Source: a halophilic archaeon (GTDB lineage: Archaea; Halobacteriota; Halobacteria; Halobacteriales; Haladaptataceae). Taken from it: a stretch of DNA of 64,000 nt. Both the position numbers and the translations under genes were made by a program. Below the pieces are notes generated by a model, which did no database searches, was not told the origin of the DNA, and was given only the letters and a program-made list of their open reading frames with translations. Positions 15,534-24,722 of the stretch are shown one piece after another. Location: NCBI GenBank assembly GCA_003298465.1, contig QNGA01000010.1, forward strand, positions 138,647-202,646. Direction: 5' to 3'. How positions within the stretch are numbered: the first letter of the stretch is position 1; each line of letters starts with the position of its first letter.

Positions 15534-16595
15534 ATGAGATGGAACGTTCAACGCGGTGTAGCGGTCGTAACGGCGCTGTTGATGCTCACGAGCGTCGCGG
15601 GTGTTTCGACAGCGGCGGCTCAGTCCGGACAGGCACGGGAGGGCGTCACGCTCCAGGACGTGACCGTCGACCGACTTCAGGTCGGGAACGCGACGGTCGA
15701 GAACGCGACGATAGGGACGATACAGGCGAACGAGATACAGCTTCGAGACGAAGGCCGGACGCTCACGGGCGTCATGATTACGGACGTCCGTCTCGAACAG
15801 TTGACGCTCGCGAACGCTAGTCTCGAGGGCGTCAACGGGACGAATCTTTCCGATAGACAGCAGTCCGCCGGAAACGTCGCTGTCGAAAACGCCTCCTTCC
15901 AACAGATGTTAATCCGACAGGTCACCGTCGATACGGTCGTCGTCGAGGAGTTCCAGACCGGAGCCACGACGGCGACGACGACCACCCAGACGGAGACGGC
16001 GAACGAAACGGACAACCAGACGACGACGGAGGCGACTGCCAACGAGACGACGACGGAGATGGCGAACGGGACGACGGCCGACGGGAACGAGAGCTTCGGT
16101 ACTGCCGTCGTCGACCAGGTCCAACTCGAACAGCTCACTATCGGATCGCTGACCGTCGAGCAGGTGACGACCGGCCAGTCGCAACCGGACGTGGAGTCCA
16201 TCGCGGAGGGGACCGAGCCCGACTTCGACTTCGTGAGCATAGCCGCTACCAACGGATCCGTCGACGAGGCCACGGCACAGATTGCCTCCGCAGGCGACGT
16301 CGTCGTCGGGGCGGAGTTCGACGAGACGACGACCACCGCGGCGGCGAACGCCACCACGACGCCCGCGGCGACGACCACCGAGGCGGCGAACGCGACCACC
16401 GAGGCCGTCGGAACGACGACGACCGCGGCGCCGGCCGCCACGGAGACGACCGAGGCCCCTGAAGAGACGACCGCCGCGGAGACCACCGAAGCCGCCGGCG
16501 ACACGACCGTGACCGAGGCCGCAGAAACGACCGAGGCAGGACCGACCGTGACCGAAGCCGCGAACGAGACGGCGGCGAACCAGACGTCCGAGTGA
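15534..16595 (+). CDS. Secreted Thr-rich glycoprotein with pentad beta-helix repeats
   Basis: This 353-residue protein starts with a Sec signal peptide (MRWNVQRGVAVVTALLMLT..., cleavage near AAAQ, residues 28-30). Residues ~38-75, ~80-105, ~113-140 and ~190-210 show a five-residue hydrophobic rhythm (for example DRLQV-GNATV-ENATI), like pentapeptide-repeat beta-helices. Low-complexity Thr/Glu/Ala-rich stretches lie at ~143-185 and from ~260 to the end. There are more than a dozen N-x-S/T sequons, so heavy N-glycosylation is likely, and the tail may be O-glycosylated. I see no PGF-CTERM anchor. It is probably an extracellular or cell-wall-associated protein. Function unknown. The gene is leaderless. 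Confidence 0.8.
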   Translation: MRWNVQRGVAVVTALLMLTSVAGVSTAAAQSGQAREGVTLQDVTVDRLQVGNATVENATIGTIQANEIQLRDEGRTLTGVMITDVRLEQLTLANASLEGVNGTNLSDRQQSAGNVAVENASFQQMLIRQVTVDTVVVEEFQTGATTATTTTQTETANETDNQTTTEATANETTTEMANGTTADGNESFGTAVVDQVQLEQLTIGSLTVEQVTTGQSQPDVESIAEGTEPDFDFVSIAATNGSVDEATAQIASAGDVVVGAEFDETTTTAAANATTTPAATTTEAANATTEAVGTTTTAAPAATETTEAPEETTAAETTEAAGDTTVTEAAETTEAGPTVTEAANETAANQTSE

Positions 16596-16882
16596 GACGA
16601 CGGCGCGACCGACGAGGCGATCGGTCGGGCCAGCAGTCGCTGGCGAACGGGAACGACGAATCGCCGACCGTGACTCCGGTCGGTGCAGAAGGACGTCCAC
16701 GGTAGTGACGAAGTCACGGTAGCGACCACCGACTCCGTCGACTCGTTTTGCCGGTTTCACGCTGTTCGGTCGACGCTGGTCGCCACGGTGGTCTTCACGG
16801 AGACGTCTCCATCGGTAACGTCCCGGGGAGAACGACATCGGTCGCCAGTTGCCGTTCGACGGCCGCTCCGAGTCGGACGGGC

Positions 16883-17704
16883 CTACGCTTCCAGTTGCGT
16901 TCGCACTTCCGAGAGCATCTCGTCGATGCCCGCGTCCTGGAGTTGTTCGTCCGCGAAGCGTAGCCTGAGACGCGGACGCCCGACCTCTATCGGGACCTTT
17001 TCGGTGTCGATGACTCCGTTGTCCTCCAGTCTCGTCTTCGTGCGCGAGAACGTCGCCTTGCTTGCGAGGCTGACGTCCTCGCCCCACTTGCTGATATCGT
17101 AGAGCAACACCTCGTTTCTGGCAGCAACGAGCAAACAAATGGTCACCTCGTCGAGGTCACTGTCGCTGTCTACGGTCCCGACCGCGTCGAGAATCCGGTC
17201 GAAATCGTCGGCCGCGTCCTCCCCGATGTCCTCGCGCATCGTCTCCCGAACCTGTGACAGCGGCGGTGTCCGGAGGGTGACCTCGTCGGCGTTCTCCCAC
17301 TCCTCCGAGAACACAGTTCGCATTCGTTCGACCAGTTCAGGGTCGTCCGACTGGAACCCCGTCACGTCTCCCTCCACCTCGACGAGCGGTATGGCCTGGT
17401 CCGCCGTGATCAACAACGAACTCCGGGCGATGTCTTCCGTCGACCGTGGCGACAACCGCCCGTCGGCGATCAGGTCGGCCGCGTGGCCCGCGGTGACGAA
17501 GTCGTCGAAGATGTCCTTCGGCGTCTGCTCGTCCGTGAGCACGCGCAGTTCGGAGAGGTCTCCCTCGAACTCGATAGCGGCCGTAATCAGACCATTGAAC
17601 TCGGTCCGTGATGGATTAACCACGAGAATCGGCTCGGTTGTTGTCTCGAAGAGATTGTGAAAGAGGTCGACGATGTCGTGGTCAAGCAGTTCGGCGGATG
17701 GCAT
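16883..17704 (-). CDS. tbsP: TbsP-like transcriptional regulator (DUF5821)
   Basis: This 273-residue protein matches the haloarchaeal TbsP family throughout: N-terminal ILVVNPSRTEF domain, LITADQAIPLVEVEGDVTGFQSDDPE, TLRTPPLSQVRE, and a C-terminal winged helix with NEVLLYDISKWGEDVSLASKATFSRTKTRLEDNGVIDTEKV. TbsP in Haloferax volcanii works with TrmB to regulate gapII and affects cell development. The minus strand has AGTATATACC at 17721-17730, about 20-25 bases before the ATG, giving a leaderless transcript. It lies between a surface glycoprotein and a GH15-like gene; its targets here are unknown. It may be a paralogue of the chromosomal copy. Confidence 0.82.
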   Translation of the reverse strand: MPSAELLDHDIVDLFHNLFETTTEPILVVNPSRTEFNGLITAAIEFEGDLSELRVLTDEQTPKDIFDDFVTAGHAADLIADGRLSPRSTEDIARSSLLITADQAIPLVEVEGDVTGFQSDDPELVERMRTVFSEEWENADEVTLRTPPLSQVRETMREDIGEDAADDFDRILDAVGTVDSDSDLDEVTICLLVAARNEVLLYDISKWGEDVSLASKATFSRTKTRLEDNGVIDTEKVPIEVGRPRLRLRFADEQLQDAGIDEMLSEVRTQLEA

Positions 17705-18129
17705 AATGGCACTTGGTGGCGGTATATACTTTGTTGTTCACCGATTGCTCCTAAGAATTCCCGGCTTAACGCGCATGAAGACTACGGTCACGGGGAAAGA
17801 AACGCATCTTGCACGGCTATCGTCTCTCCCGAAAACGCCCGTCTTGGTCCGCGAACAGCGGAGTAAGCGAGGATGGCTCACGAGAATCCGGCGTCGTTCC
17901 CTTCGGCGATAGCGACGGACGGTCCCGAGTGCTTCGCTGGCGCACTCGTTCCACGGACGTCTCCGCGTTGCGAGAACTACCGCTGGTATTATGCTACTCA
18001 GTGTCCCACGTCCGGCGATGGTACCACCTTCGGGGAACATAGCGTACGTGCCAGCCGACGGGTGGATCTCGAAGGGGAAGTAGGCCAGCAGCGCGGTGCG
18101 GCTTCGATCGACTGACGCCTCTGACAACG
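17705..18129. other. Intergenic stretch between divergent genes
   Basis: 425 bases with the tbsP promoter at the left end and no gene I can support. I see no clear TATA box just before the ATG at 18130. Confidence 0.4.
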
Positions 18130-19473
18130 ATGTCCAACAATGACCCTCGACGCTCGCCCGACGAAGAACAGTCGTCCGATCAGTCGGAGACCTCCGACCT
18201 GCGGTCGCCGGAGTTCCATCTCGCAGTCCTCGACGACCTCGTCTACCAGGCGGACGGTCCCGGTGCTGTACCACTGGCTAGCTTTCCGGACAACCGCTAC
18301 CCCTACGCGTACCCGCGCGACGTCGCGTCCATCACCCGGGCGTGGCTCGCCGCGTTCCGGGCCGACGTCCGACCCGAACGCTGCCGCGACGGAATCGTCG
18401 CTGCCGCCCGGTTCATGCTCGACGTTCAGGGAGCGGGCGGTCGCTGGCGGCAACGTTACGCCCTCGACGGGACGGACGAGAGCATCTACGTCCAGGAGGA
18501 CAACGTCGGTCACGGCCTTCGCGTCCTCGCTCACGCCATCGTCGCCCTCGACGAAACCGACGCGGTCGACGCGGTGTCCGACTCGTTCGTGACGAACGCC
18601 GTCGCGGCCATCGACGCAGCCGTTTCTCACGTTCGGGCCGAGCTGTTCGACCCGAACGCCCACCTCGTCGAGAGCACGACCAGTATCCACGAGGGCCGAA
18701 TCGAATCCGGTTACACGCTGTGGGTGAACGCCGTCCTCCTCGCCGCGCTGCGGCAGGCGCAGGATGCGCTGACGAGACTCCCGGTGGAGACAGGGACCGA
18801 GGAGGGACGAATCGGCGATCTATCGCCGCTGCTCGAAAGCGGTGTCAGGCGTGCGTTCACGAGTCCCCAGCAGGTGCCGCGGCGGTACTCCCCCGACGGG
18901 AACGTCGACACCCGACCGGACGTGACCCTGTTTGCGCCGTACTACTTCGGTCTCGACGACGTCTTCGGCACGGCAGCCGTCGACGCTGCCGAGCGTGCTG
19001 CGACGGCACTCGAGGACCCGCGACTCGGCGGACTCCAGCGGTTCATGGGGTTCTACCGGGATTACGAGGTCCAACAACACGGCGGCAACGGCCCGTGGAT
19101 GCAGTACACGGCGTGGCACGCACAGTTCCGGTACGACCGCGACGAACTGGAGCGAGGCGACGACATCGTCGACTGCATCACTCGGTACGCGGACGAAGAC
19201 GGGTACGTTCCGGAACATCTCACCACGCGCGCGCGATTCGAATCGTTCATGGCGAACGAATGGCACACGCGACGGGACTTCGAGAAGGAGTTCGACGAAG
19301 CGGTGCTGCGCGACGTCCCCTTCGACCTCGTCGTCGAGGAGGCCCAGAACATGCGTGACTCCTACCGGCGGCTCGCCGACCGAGTCCAGGAGGACGACGT
19401 GGTCGGGTTCGCACGACCGCTCGCCTGGAGCCACGCCGAACTGCTCACCGCACTCCTCCGTCGCGAGAGCTGA
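18130..19473 (+). CDS. GH15 glucoamylase-like (alpha/alpha)6 hydrolase
   Basis: This 447-residue protein resembles the catalytic half of archaeal glucoamylases. YPYAYPRDVASITRAW aligns with the substrate-binding aromatic-Arg-Asp region, GGRWRQRYALDG with the DGSW-QRY motif, STTSIHEGRIESGYTLWVN carries a candidate acid Glu, and LAWSHAELLTALL matches the C-terminal W-HAE motif with the catalytic-base Glu. It is shorter than canonical GH15 enzymes (about 600 residues) because the N-terminal beta-sandwich is missing. No signal peptide is present, so it acts in the cytoplasm. It converges with the AGE epimerase gene. A glycan-trimming or trehalase-like role is also possible. Confidence 0.7.
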   Translation: MSNNDPRRSPDEEQSSDQSETSDLRSPEFHLAVLDDLVYQADGPGAVPLASFPDNRYPYAYPRDVASITRAWLAAFRADVRPERCRDGIVAAARFMLDVQGAGGRWRQRYALDGTDESIYVQEDNVGHGLRVLAHAIVALDETDAVDAVSDSFVTNAVAAIDAAVSHVRAELFDPNAHLVESTTSIHEGRIESGYTLWVNAVLLAALRQAQDALTRLPVETGTEEGRIGDLSPLLESGVRRAFTSPQQVPRRYSPDGNVDTRPDVTLFAPYYFGLDDVFGTAAVDAAERAATALEDPRLGGLQRFMGFYRDYEVQQHGGNGPWMQYTAWHAQFRYDRDELERGDDIVDCITRYADEDGYVPEHLTTRARFESFMANEWHTRRDFEKEFDEAVLRDVPFDLVVEEAQNMRDSYRRLADRVQEDDVVGFARPLAWSHAELLTALLRRES

Positions 19474-19516
19474 CCGTCCGGAGTTGGTCGCGCCGTCCCC
19501 TCGCGTACCCCTCCCG

Positions 19517-20713
19517 TCAGACGACGCGTTCGAGCACTTCGAAGCAGGCGCTGAGCGGGTGGTAGTCGACGGTCACCGCCGGGGACTGGTCGACGTCGGG
19601 GTGGACGGCGTTGTCTCGCGAAAGCTTGAAGAACCAGTTGCCGTACTTCCGGTTCACCACGTTGTCCCAGGCGTACTCCCAGAAGCGGTCGTACCACTCC
19701 CAGTAGCGGTCGTCCCCGGTTCGGTCGGCAAGCAGCGCGGCGGCCGCGATGCCCTCCGCGAGTTTCCAGTAGTACTTGTCCGTGACGATGGGCTCGCCGT
19801 CGCGGTCGAAGGTGTAGTAGAACCCGCCGTACTCGTCGTCCCAGCCGTTCTCGACGGCGCTCTCGAAGAACTGTTCGGCGCGGTCGCACAACCAGGACTC
19901 CTCGCGGTGCCGGTCGAGCACCAGCAGGAGTTTGCTCCACTCCAGCAGGTGGCCGGGCTGGTAGCCCCACGGCCGGAACAGGTGGTCCGGTTCGTCGCGG
20001 TTGTACTCCCAGTCGAGGTCCCAGTCGTCCGTGTAATGTTCCCAGACGAGGCCGTCGCCCCGGTCGGCGAGCCGGCGGGCGAGCGCGTCGGCGATGGCGT
20101 ACGCGCGGTCGAGATACCGCCGGTCGTCGGTCGCCTCGTACGCCGCGAGCATCGCCTCGCACACGTGCATGTTCGCGTTCTGGCCGCGGTAGGTCGACGT
20201 CGGCTCCCAGTCGGCGTCGAGTTCGCTACGACAGAGGTCGTGGTCGGGCTCCCAGAAGTGCTCGTCGACGAGGTCGTAGACGGCGTCGACTTCCTCGCGC
20301 GCACCCGGGAGGTCGGCCTTCGTCGCCGTCGCGAGCGCCAGCAGGACGAACGCGTGGCCGTAACAGGACCGCGTCGCGTCGGTCACGTCGCGGCCGTCGA
20401 GCAGCCACGCGAACCCACCGCCGTCTTCGTCGCGGTGCTCGGTCAGCAGAAACTGGAGTCCGTGCGCCGCCGCCGAGCGACACCAGTCGGGGCCGTCGAG
20501 CAGTTCGCCGACGCTGAAGTTGTACACGAGACGGCACGTCGCGACGAGATGTTTCGTCCGACCGTCGTAGACGTGGCCGTCGTGGTCGCTCAGCTGTGCG
20601 ACGTAACCGCCGTGGGTGTGGTCGATGCAGTCCGGGTAGTAGAAGTTCAGTAGCTGGCCGGCGTGCTGGCGAAGCCACCGCGCGTCTCGGAACGGCGTCG
20701 GAGCGTCGTCCAT
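19517..20713 (-). CDS. AGE family epimerase/isomerase (N-acylglucosamine 2-epimerase type)
   Basis: This 398-residue protein is an (alpha/alpha)6 barrel of the AGE/cellobiose 2-epimerase superfamily. Landmarks are HGGYVAQLSDHDG, KHLVATCRLVYNFS, YGHAFVLLAL, NANMHVCEAMLAAYEATDD, RPWGYQPGHLLEWSKLLL (the conserved His that acts as acid/base) and a second His region near AVTVDYHPLSACFEVLE. It would epimerise or isomerise a hexose or N-acetylhexosamine. GGTTTATT on the minus strand about 28 bases upstream gives a leaderless transcript. Its neighbour is the GH15-like gene, suggesting a small glycan-catabolism pair. The substrate is not determinable. Confidence 0.85.
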   Translation of the reverse strand: MDDAPTPFRDARWLRQHAGQLLNFYYPDCIDHTHGGYVAQLSDHDGHVYDGRTKHLVATCRLVYNFSVGELLDGPDWCRSAAAHGLQFLLTEHRDEDGGGFAWLLDGRDVTDATRSCYGHAFVLLALATATKADLPGAREEVDAVYDLVDEHFWEPDHDLCRSELDADWEPTSTYRGQNANMHVCEAMLAAYEATDDRRYLDRAYAIADALARRLADRGDGLVWEHYTDDWDLDWEYNRDEPDHLFRPWGYQPGHLLEWSKLLLVLDRHREESWLCDRAEQFFESAVENGWDDEYGGFYYTFDRDGEPIVTDKYYWKLAEGIAAAALLADRTGDDRYWEWYDRFWEYAWDNVVNRKYGNWFFKLSRDNAVHPDVDQSPAVTVDYHPLSACFEVLERVV

Positions 20714-20880
20714 CGATACGGAATATCGGTCGACGTGCCGAATAAACCTTGAGGGCCACGCACGCGGATACGTTTACCACGACCCCGAAGCGTGGTCGGT
20801 CCGAACGACTGTGACGAGGACCGTCGGTTGCCTCGTTCGACTAGACCGGGAGGCGGCAGGGTCGTCTCCGCGGGAGACCG

Positions 20881-21726
20881 TTATCCGAGTTCGGAGACGC
20901 GGAACTTGAGGTAGCCGAGGAGGGGAGCGACGGTCGCCCAGCAGCCCAGCACCAGGACGTTGAACCAGGTCTGTCTGGCGAGCCGGTCGCTCTCGTGGTG
21001 GAACGTCCCCAAAATCTGGTACTGGTCGAACACGCCCGCGTACACCACCCCGGTGGCCTGGAGGTACGCCGTCGCCGGGGAGAGCACGCTGACGAGTTCG
21101 CGCGTCGACTCCGAGAGCGTTATCCCCAGGGTCGAGGTGAGGGCGTCGATTACCGTGTCGAGGCTGATCACCGGGAGGAATCCGAACCAGAACGGGACGA
21201 GGAGGAAGTACGCACCGATGACGGCGAACATCGCCCGCGACCGACTCGCGGTCGTCGCCGAGAGGCTGACGAAGATGCCGGTGACCGTCAGCGCGTACAG
21301 CGCCGAGACGGCGGCGAACTTGAGAAAACGGATCGGGTCGGCCCCGTTCGTGAACGTCGCGGCGGCGATAACGAACCCGACGACGGTCGCCAGTACCACC
21401 GCTGACACGGCGACGACAGCGCGGGAGACGTACTTCCCGAGGAAGTACTCGGCGCGACTGTTCGGTAGCCCGAGCACGTACTTTATCGCCCCACCGCTAC
21501 GGTCGCCGGCGACGGAGAGGTACGTCAACGAGGCGACGAACAGCGGAAACGCGAACCCGACGAGCGCGGAGACGTCGTAGAGCGTCCGGTAAGCGTCGTC
21601 GTAGATGCTGATTTCGGAACCGAACACGAGCGCGACGAGCGCGGTGAACACGCCGACGACGCCGAGGACGACGTACGACCGGCGTACGTTCCGGAGGTCG
21701 TCTCGCGTGACGGTGTAGAAACTCAT
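20881..21726 (-). CDS. ABC-2 type transporter permease
   Basis: This 281-residue integral membrane protein has about six hydrophobic segments (VVLGVVGVFTALVALVF, FPLFVASLTYLSV, AVVAVSAVVLATVVGFVIA, and others), with the conserved GAIKYVLGLPNSRAEYFLGKYVSR loop seen in NosY/ABC-2 permeases. It overlaps the ATPase gene by four bases (ATGA), so the two form a two-gene exporter. Substrate unknown. Confidence 0.87.
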   Translation of the reverse strand: MSFYTVTRDDLRNVRRSYVVLGVVGVFTALVALVFGSEISIYDDAYRTLYDVSALVGFAFPLFVASLTYLSVAGDRSGGAIKYVLGLPNSRAEYFLGKYVSRAVVAVSAVVLATVVGFVIAAATFTNGADPIRFLKFAAVSALYALTVTGIFVSLSATTASRSRAMFAVIGAYFLLVPFWFGFLPVISLDTVIDALTSTLGITLSESTRELVSVLSPATAYLQATGVVYAGVFDQYQILGTFHHESDRLARQTWFNVLVLGCWATVAPLLGYLKFRVSELG

Positions 21727-22709
21727 TCGGCATCACCCCCGGTGTCGACCGCGGCCATCGCGTTCGCCTCGGGCGATTCGGCGGCGGGCGCGTCGTCGGT
21801 CGCGCCGTCGTCGGCCGTGGTGTACCGTTCGAACAACGCTTCGAGGGACGCTTCCTCGATGGCGATGTCCGTGACGGTCGCGCGGTCGTCGATCCGGCGG
21901 AGCGCTCGCATCTTCGCCGCCGGTCTCGCACACGTCGCCCGGACCGTCCGGTCGTCGACGGTGACGTCGGTGACGGCCTCGACGTCGGCGAGCGAGATGT
22001 CGGACGGCGAGCGGTCGACGGTGGCTTCGACGACCGACTCGGCGCCCAGTTCCGTGCGGAGGTTGTCGACGGTGTCGACGGTGACGAGTTCCCCGGCCTG
22101 CATGATGGCGACGCGGTCGCAGACCTTCTCGACCTCGTCGAGCACGTGCGAGGAGAAGAACACGGTCGCGCCGCGGTCGACCTCCTCCCGGACGATCTGG
22201 CGCAGGAGCTTGATACCCTTCGGGTCCAGCCCGGAGGAGGGTTCGTCGAGGACGAGCACGTCGGGGTCGCCGACGAGCGCGACCCCGAGCGACATCCGCT
22301 GTTTCATCCCCTTCGAGTAGTCGCCCGCCGGCCGCCGGGCGTCGTCGGGGTCGAGACCGACGCGGTCGAGGATAGCGTCCGGGTCGTCGTCGGCGCCCTT
22401 CGTCGCGATGGCCGAGACGACGTGTTCGCGACCGGTGAGGTTCTCGTACACGTCGTACCCCTCCGGAAGCAGTCCGATTCGCTCCCGTATCGCCCGCGAG
22501 TCCGTCGTGACGTCGTGGCCGAGAATCGATGCCGTTCCCGACGACGGCTTCAGGAACCCGAGGAGCACGCTGATCGTCGTCGACTTCCCGGCACCGTTGG
22601 GACCGAGGAACCCGAAGACTTCCCCCTCCTCGACGGTCAACGAGAGGTCGTCGACGGCGACGAAGTCCCCGAATCGCCGGGTCAGTCCGTCGGTTTCGAT
22701 CGCTGTCAT
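21723..22709 (-). CDS. ABC transporter ATP-binding protein (ABC-2 exporter)
   Basis: This 328-residue ATPase has Walker A GPNGAGKST, the Q-loop GLLPEGYDVYENLTG, the signature YSKGMKQRMSLG, Walker B LVLDEPSSGLDP and the switch His in FFSSHVLDEVEKV. The C-terminal ~100 residues are the variable domain common in such exporters. The open frame extends to 22787, but MTAIETDGLTRRFG at 22709 is the natural start and TTTTAT lies about 28 bases before it. It is cotranscribed and coupled with the permease. Export of a lipid, peptide or antibiotic-like compound is possible. Confidence 0.92.
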   Translation of the reverse strand: MTAIETDGLTRRFGDFVAVDDLSLTVEEGEVFGFLGPNGAGKSTTISVLLGFLKPSSGTASILGHDVTTDSRAIRERIGLLPEGYDVYENLTGREHVVSAIATKGADDDPDAILDRVGLDPDDARRPAGDYSKGMKQRMSLGVALVGDPDVLVLDEPSSGLDPKGIKLLRQIVREEVDRGATVFFSSHVLDEVEKVCDRVAIMQAGELVTVDTVDNLRTELGAESVVEATVDRSPSDISLADVEAVTDVTVDDRTVRATCARPAAKMRALRRIDDRATVTDIAIEEASLEALFERYTTADDGATDDAPAAESPEANAMAAVDTGGDAE

Positions 22710-22927
22710 CGTCCGGAAACAAGTAGAACGTCTGATAAAAGCTCGGCGAAATCCGTCTCGCGTTCCTCCGCTTGCGGACGATTTCACTACCGTTGGAGAA
22801 CTCCACGTGAGCCGACCCGTTCGAAGACGTCTCCGTCCCGCGGCAGTCGAGCAGACGGCCCGGTCCCGCGGCGGTCGAGCGAGCGATCCCTAACGCGACG
22901 GACGGCCGGCGCCGACGGTCGTCGGTT

Positions 22928-23626
22928 TCAGGCGGAGGTTCGAACGCCGAGTTCCTCGAGGAGGGTCTCGGCCGCGGCACGGGACGACCGGGGTCCCCGC
23001 CCGGTGACGAGATCGCCGTCGACGCGAACGCTCACGTCCTGATCGACTTCGGCGTCCCAGTTGCCGCCGGCGGCCTCGACCTCGTCTTCCACCCAGTACG
23101 GAAGCTTCCTGCCGTCCGGGAGCAGGTCGTTCTCGTCGACGATGTCCGCTTCCCACTCGTTGGGGAAGCCGGTGACGTCGCGGCCGCTGGCGAGCGGCTC
23201 TCCGTCGCCGTCCCGTGCGAACGCCAGAATGGCGAGGGTGTGACAGACGACGAGCGCCTTGCCGTCCTCCCCTTCGAGCGTCTCGCGGAGCAGCGAACGG
23301 GCGTGTCTGTCCTGGTTGACGTCCCACTCGACGCCGTGTCCGCCGGGGAAGACGACGGCGTCGTAGTCGTCGGCGTCGGTCTCCGCGATGGGAACCGGGT
23401 CGTCGAGCCGTTCGTCGGTCTCGTGGACCTCTTCGACCCGCTCGGCGGTTTCGGCGCCGACGAACGGGTTGTCGGGGTCTATCGACGTGTCGTCGATGAC
23501 GGGCTTCGACCCCGTCGGCGTCGTGACGGTGACGTCGAAGCCGGCGTCGTCGAGCGTCGTCAGCGGCTCGACGCACTCTTCTCCCCAGTACCCTTCTTCA
23601 CTTACGACGAAGAGAGCAGATGGCAT
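22928..23626 (-). CDS. DJ-1/PfpI family protein (Hsp31-like)
   Basis: This 232-residue protein has the nucleophile-elbow cysteine Cys128 in ALVVCHTLAILAF, Glu16 in EEGYWGEECVEPL, and the VVFPGGHGVEWD loop. This pattern resembles the Hsp31/YhbO-like branch that handles glyoxal stress or acts as a deglycase or holdase; the exact activity is debated in the family. The frame is open for 131 codons upstream, but the ATG at 23626 (MPSALFVVSEEG) gives the standard N-terminus. Confidence 0.88.
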   Translation of the reverse strand: MPSALFVVSEEGYWGEECVEPLTTLDDAGFDVTVTTPTGSKPVIDDTSIDPDNPFVGAETAERVEEVHETDERLDDPVPIAETDADDYDAVVFPGGHGVEWDVNQDRHARSLLRETLEGEDGKALVVCHTLAILAFARDGDGEPLASGRDVTGFPNEWEADIVDENDLLPDGRKLPYWVEDEVEAAGGNWDAEVDQDVSVRVDGDLVTGRGPRSSRAAAETLLEELGVRTSA

Positions 23627-23850
23627 GCATCCACCATTATTGCGCGACCCGGAAAAGACTGCTGGCGTTCGAACCGCGTGACAACCAGCTAGAAGGAGCT
23701 GTTTCGCCGGATAGCGCTGCCCTCGTCTCGAACGGTAGTTCACCGGGAACGGATTACCGTTGCGGCGACGAGCGCGCTGGGGGTGCAGTCCGGCCGTTTC
23801 GTCCGGAACGGTCGTCGCGTCGGCGCGTCGGAGGGGACGGTCGAGTGTCG

Positions 23851-24636
23851 TCACGCGCGGTCGGCCAGTACGGCGTTCGTGGCGACGCCGAACAGGAGGA
23901 TGAGCATGCTCGAGTACAGCCAGACGAGCACCGAGATGACGATGCCGAGCACGCCGTACGCTTCGAGCGTGACCGCGTAGGAACTGTACACCTGGAACAG
24001 GACGTGAAAGACCACCCATCCGACGGCGGCGCCGACGGTCCCCGGGAGGACCTCGCGGACCGACACTTCGACGTTCGGAAACACGTAGTAGAGCGGAAAG
24101 AAGACGACCACGAGCACGACGACGAACAGGCCCACGTTCAACACGCGGACGAGGGGGTCCCAGGGAAACATCGCGATGACAGTGGCGGCGACGACCGCCG
24201 CGAGTAGCGCCAGACTGACCGCGATCGCGGCGATGCTGCCGTCTCTGACCTGCCCCCAGACCGATTCGTGCGTCGACGTGTCGTAGATCGTGGAGAACGC
24301 GAGGTCGAGTCCGCGGAAGATTCGAAACAGGCTCCAGACCACGGCGCCGGCGCCGACGATCGCCACGTCGACGCGGTCCGATTGCCCCCTGAGCGTTTCG
24401 GCGAGCAGCGTTCGCGCGCGTTCCGTGAGATACGGCCGGGTGAAATCGACGAGATACGCCACGTTGGCGTCCCCTATCAGCGCGGAGAGGGCGACGAGTA
24501 CGAACAGCAGGAGCGGCAGCAGCAGCAGGAAACTGTGATACGCGAAGCTCCCCGCGAGAAAGGGAACGTAACTCCCGTTCGCCAGGCGAACGATGCGGCG
24601 AACGGTCGTCACCGCGTCACCGATCGTCTGCGACAT
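23851..24636 (-). CDS. YihY/BrkB family inner-membrane protein
   Basis: This 261-residue protein has about six transmembrane segments (SFLLLLPLLLFVLVALSAL, VDVAIVGAGAVVWSLFRIF, AAIAVSLALLAAVVAATVIAMF, VLNVGLFVVVLVVVFFPLYYVF, GAAVGWVVFHVLFQVYSSYA, VLGIVISVLVWLYSSMLILLFG) and the family motif SYVPFLAGSFAYHSFL near the N-terminus, with NVEVSVREVLPGTVGAAVGW in the loop. The start is taken at MSQTIGD (24636); an upstream in-frame codon at 24699 gives an atypical extension. Function is poorly defined. Confidence 0.85.
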   Translation of the reverse strand: MSQTIGDAVTTVRRIVRLANGSYVPFLAGSFAYHSFLLLLPLLLFVLVALSALIGDANVAYLVDFTRPYLTERARTLLAETLRGQSDRVDVAIVGAGAVVWSLFRIFRGLDLAFSTIYDTSTHESVWGQVRDGSIAAIAVSLALLAAVVAATVIAMFPWDPLVRVLNVGLFVVVLVVVFFPLYYVFPNVEVSVREVLPGTVGAAVGWVVFHVLFQVYSSYAVTLEAYGVLGIVISVLVWLYSSMLILLFGVATNAVLADRA

Positions 24637-24722
24637 GAGTCGAAAACGAGAGGGTGCCACATGAATGCCGCGAAGCGAGCGGGCCTGGGCCACTGACACC
24701 GGCTCTCTTCACCGCAGAAGCG

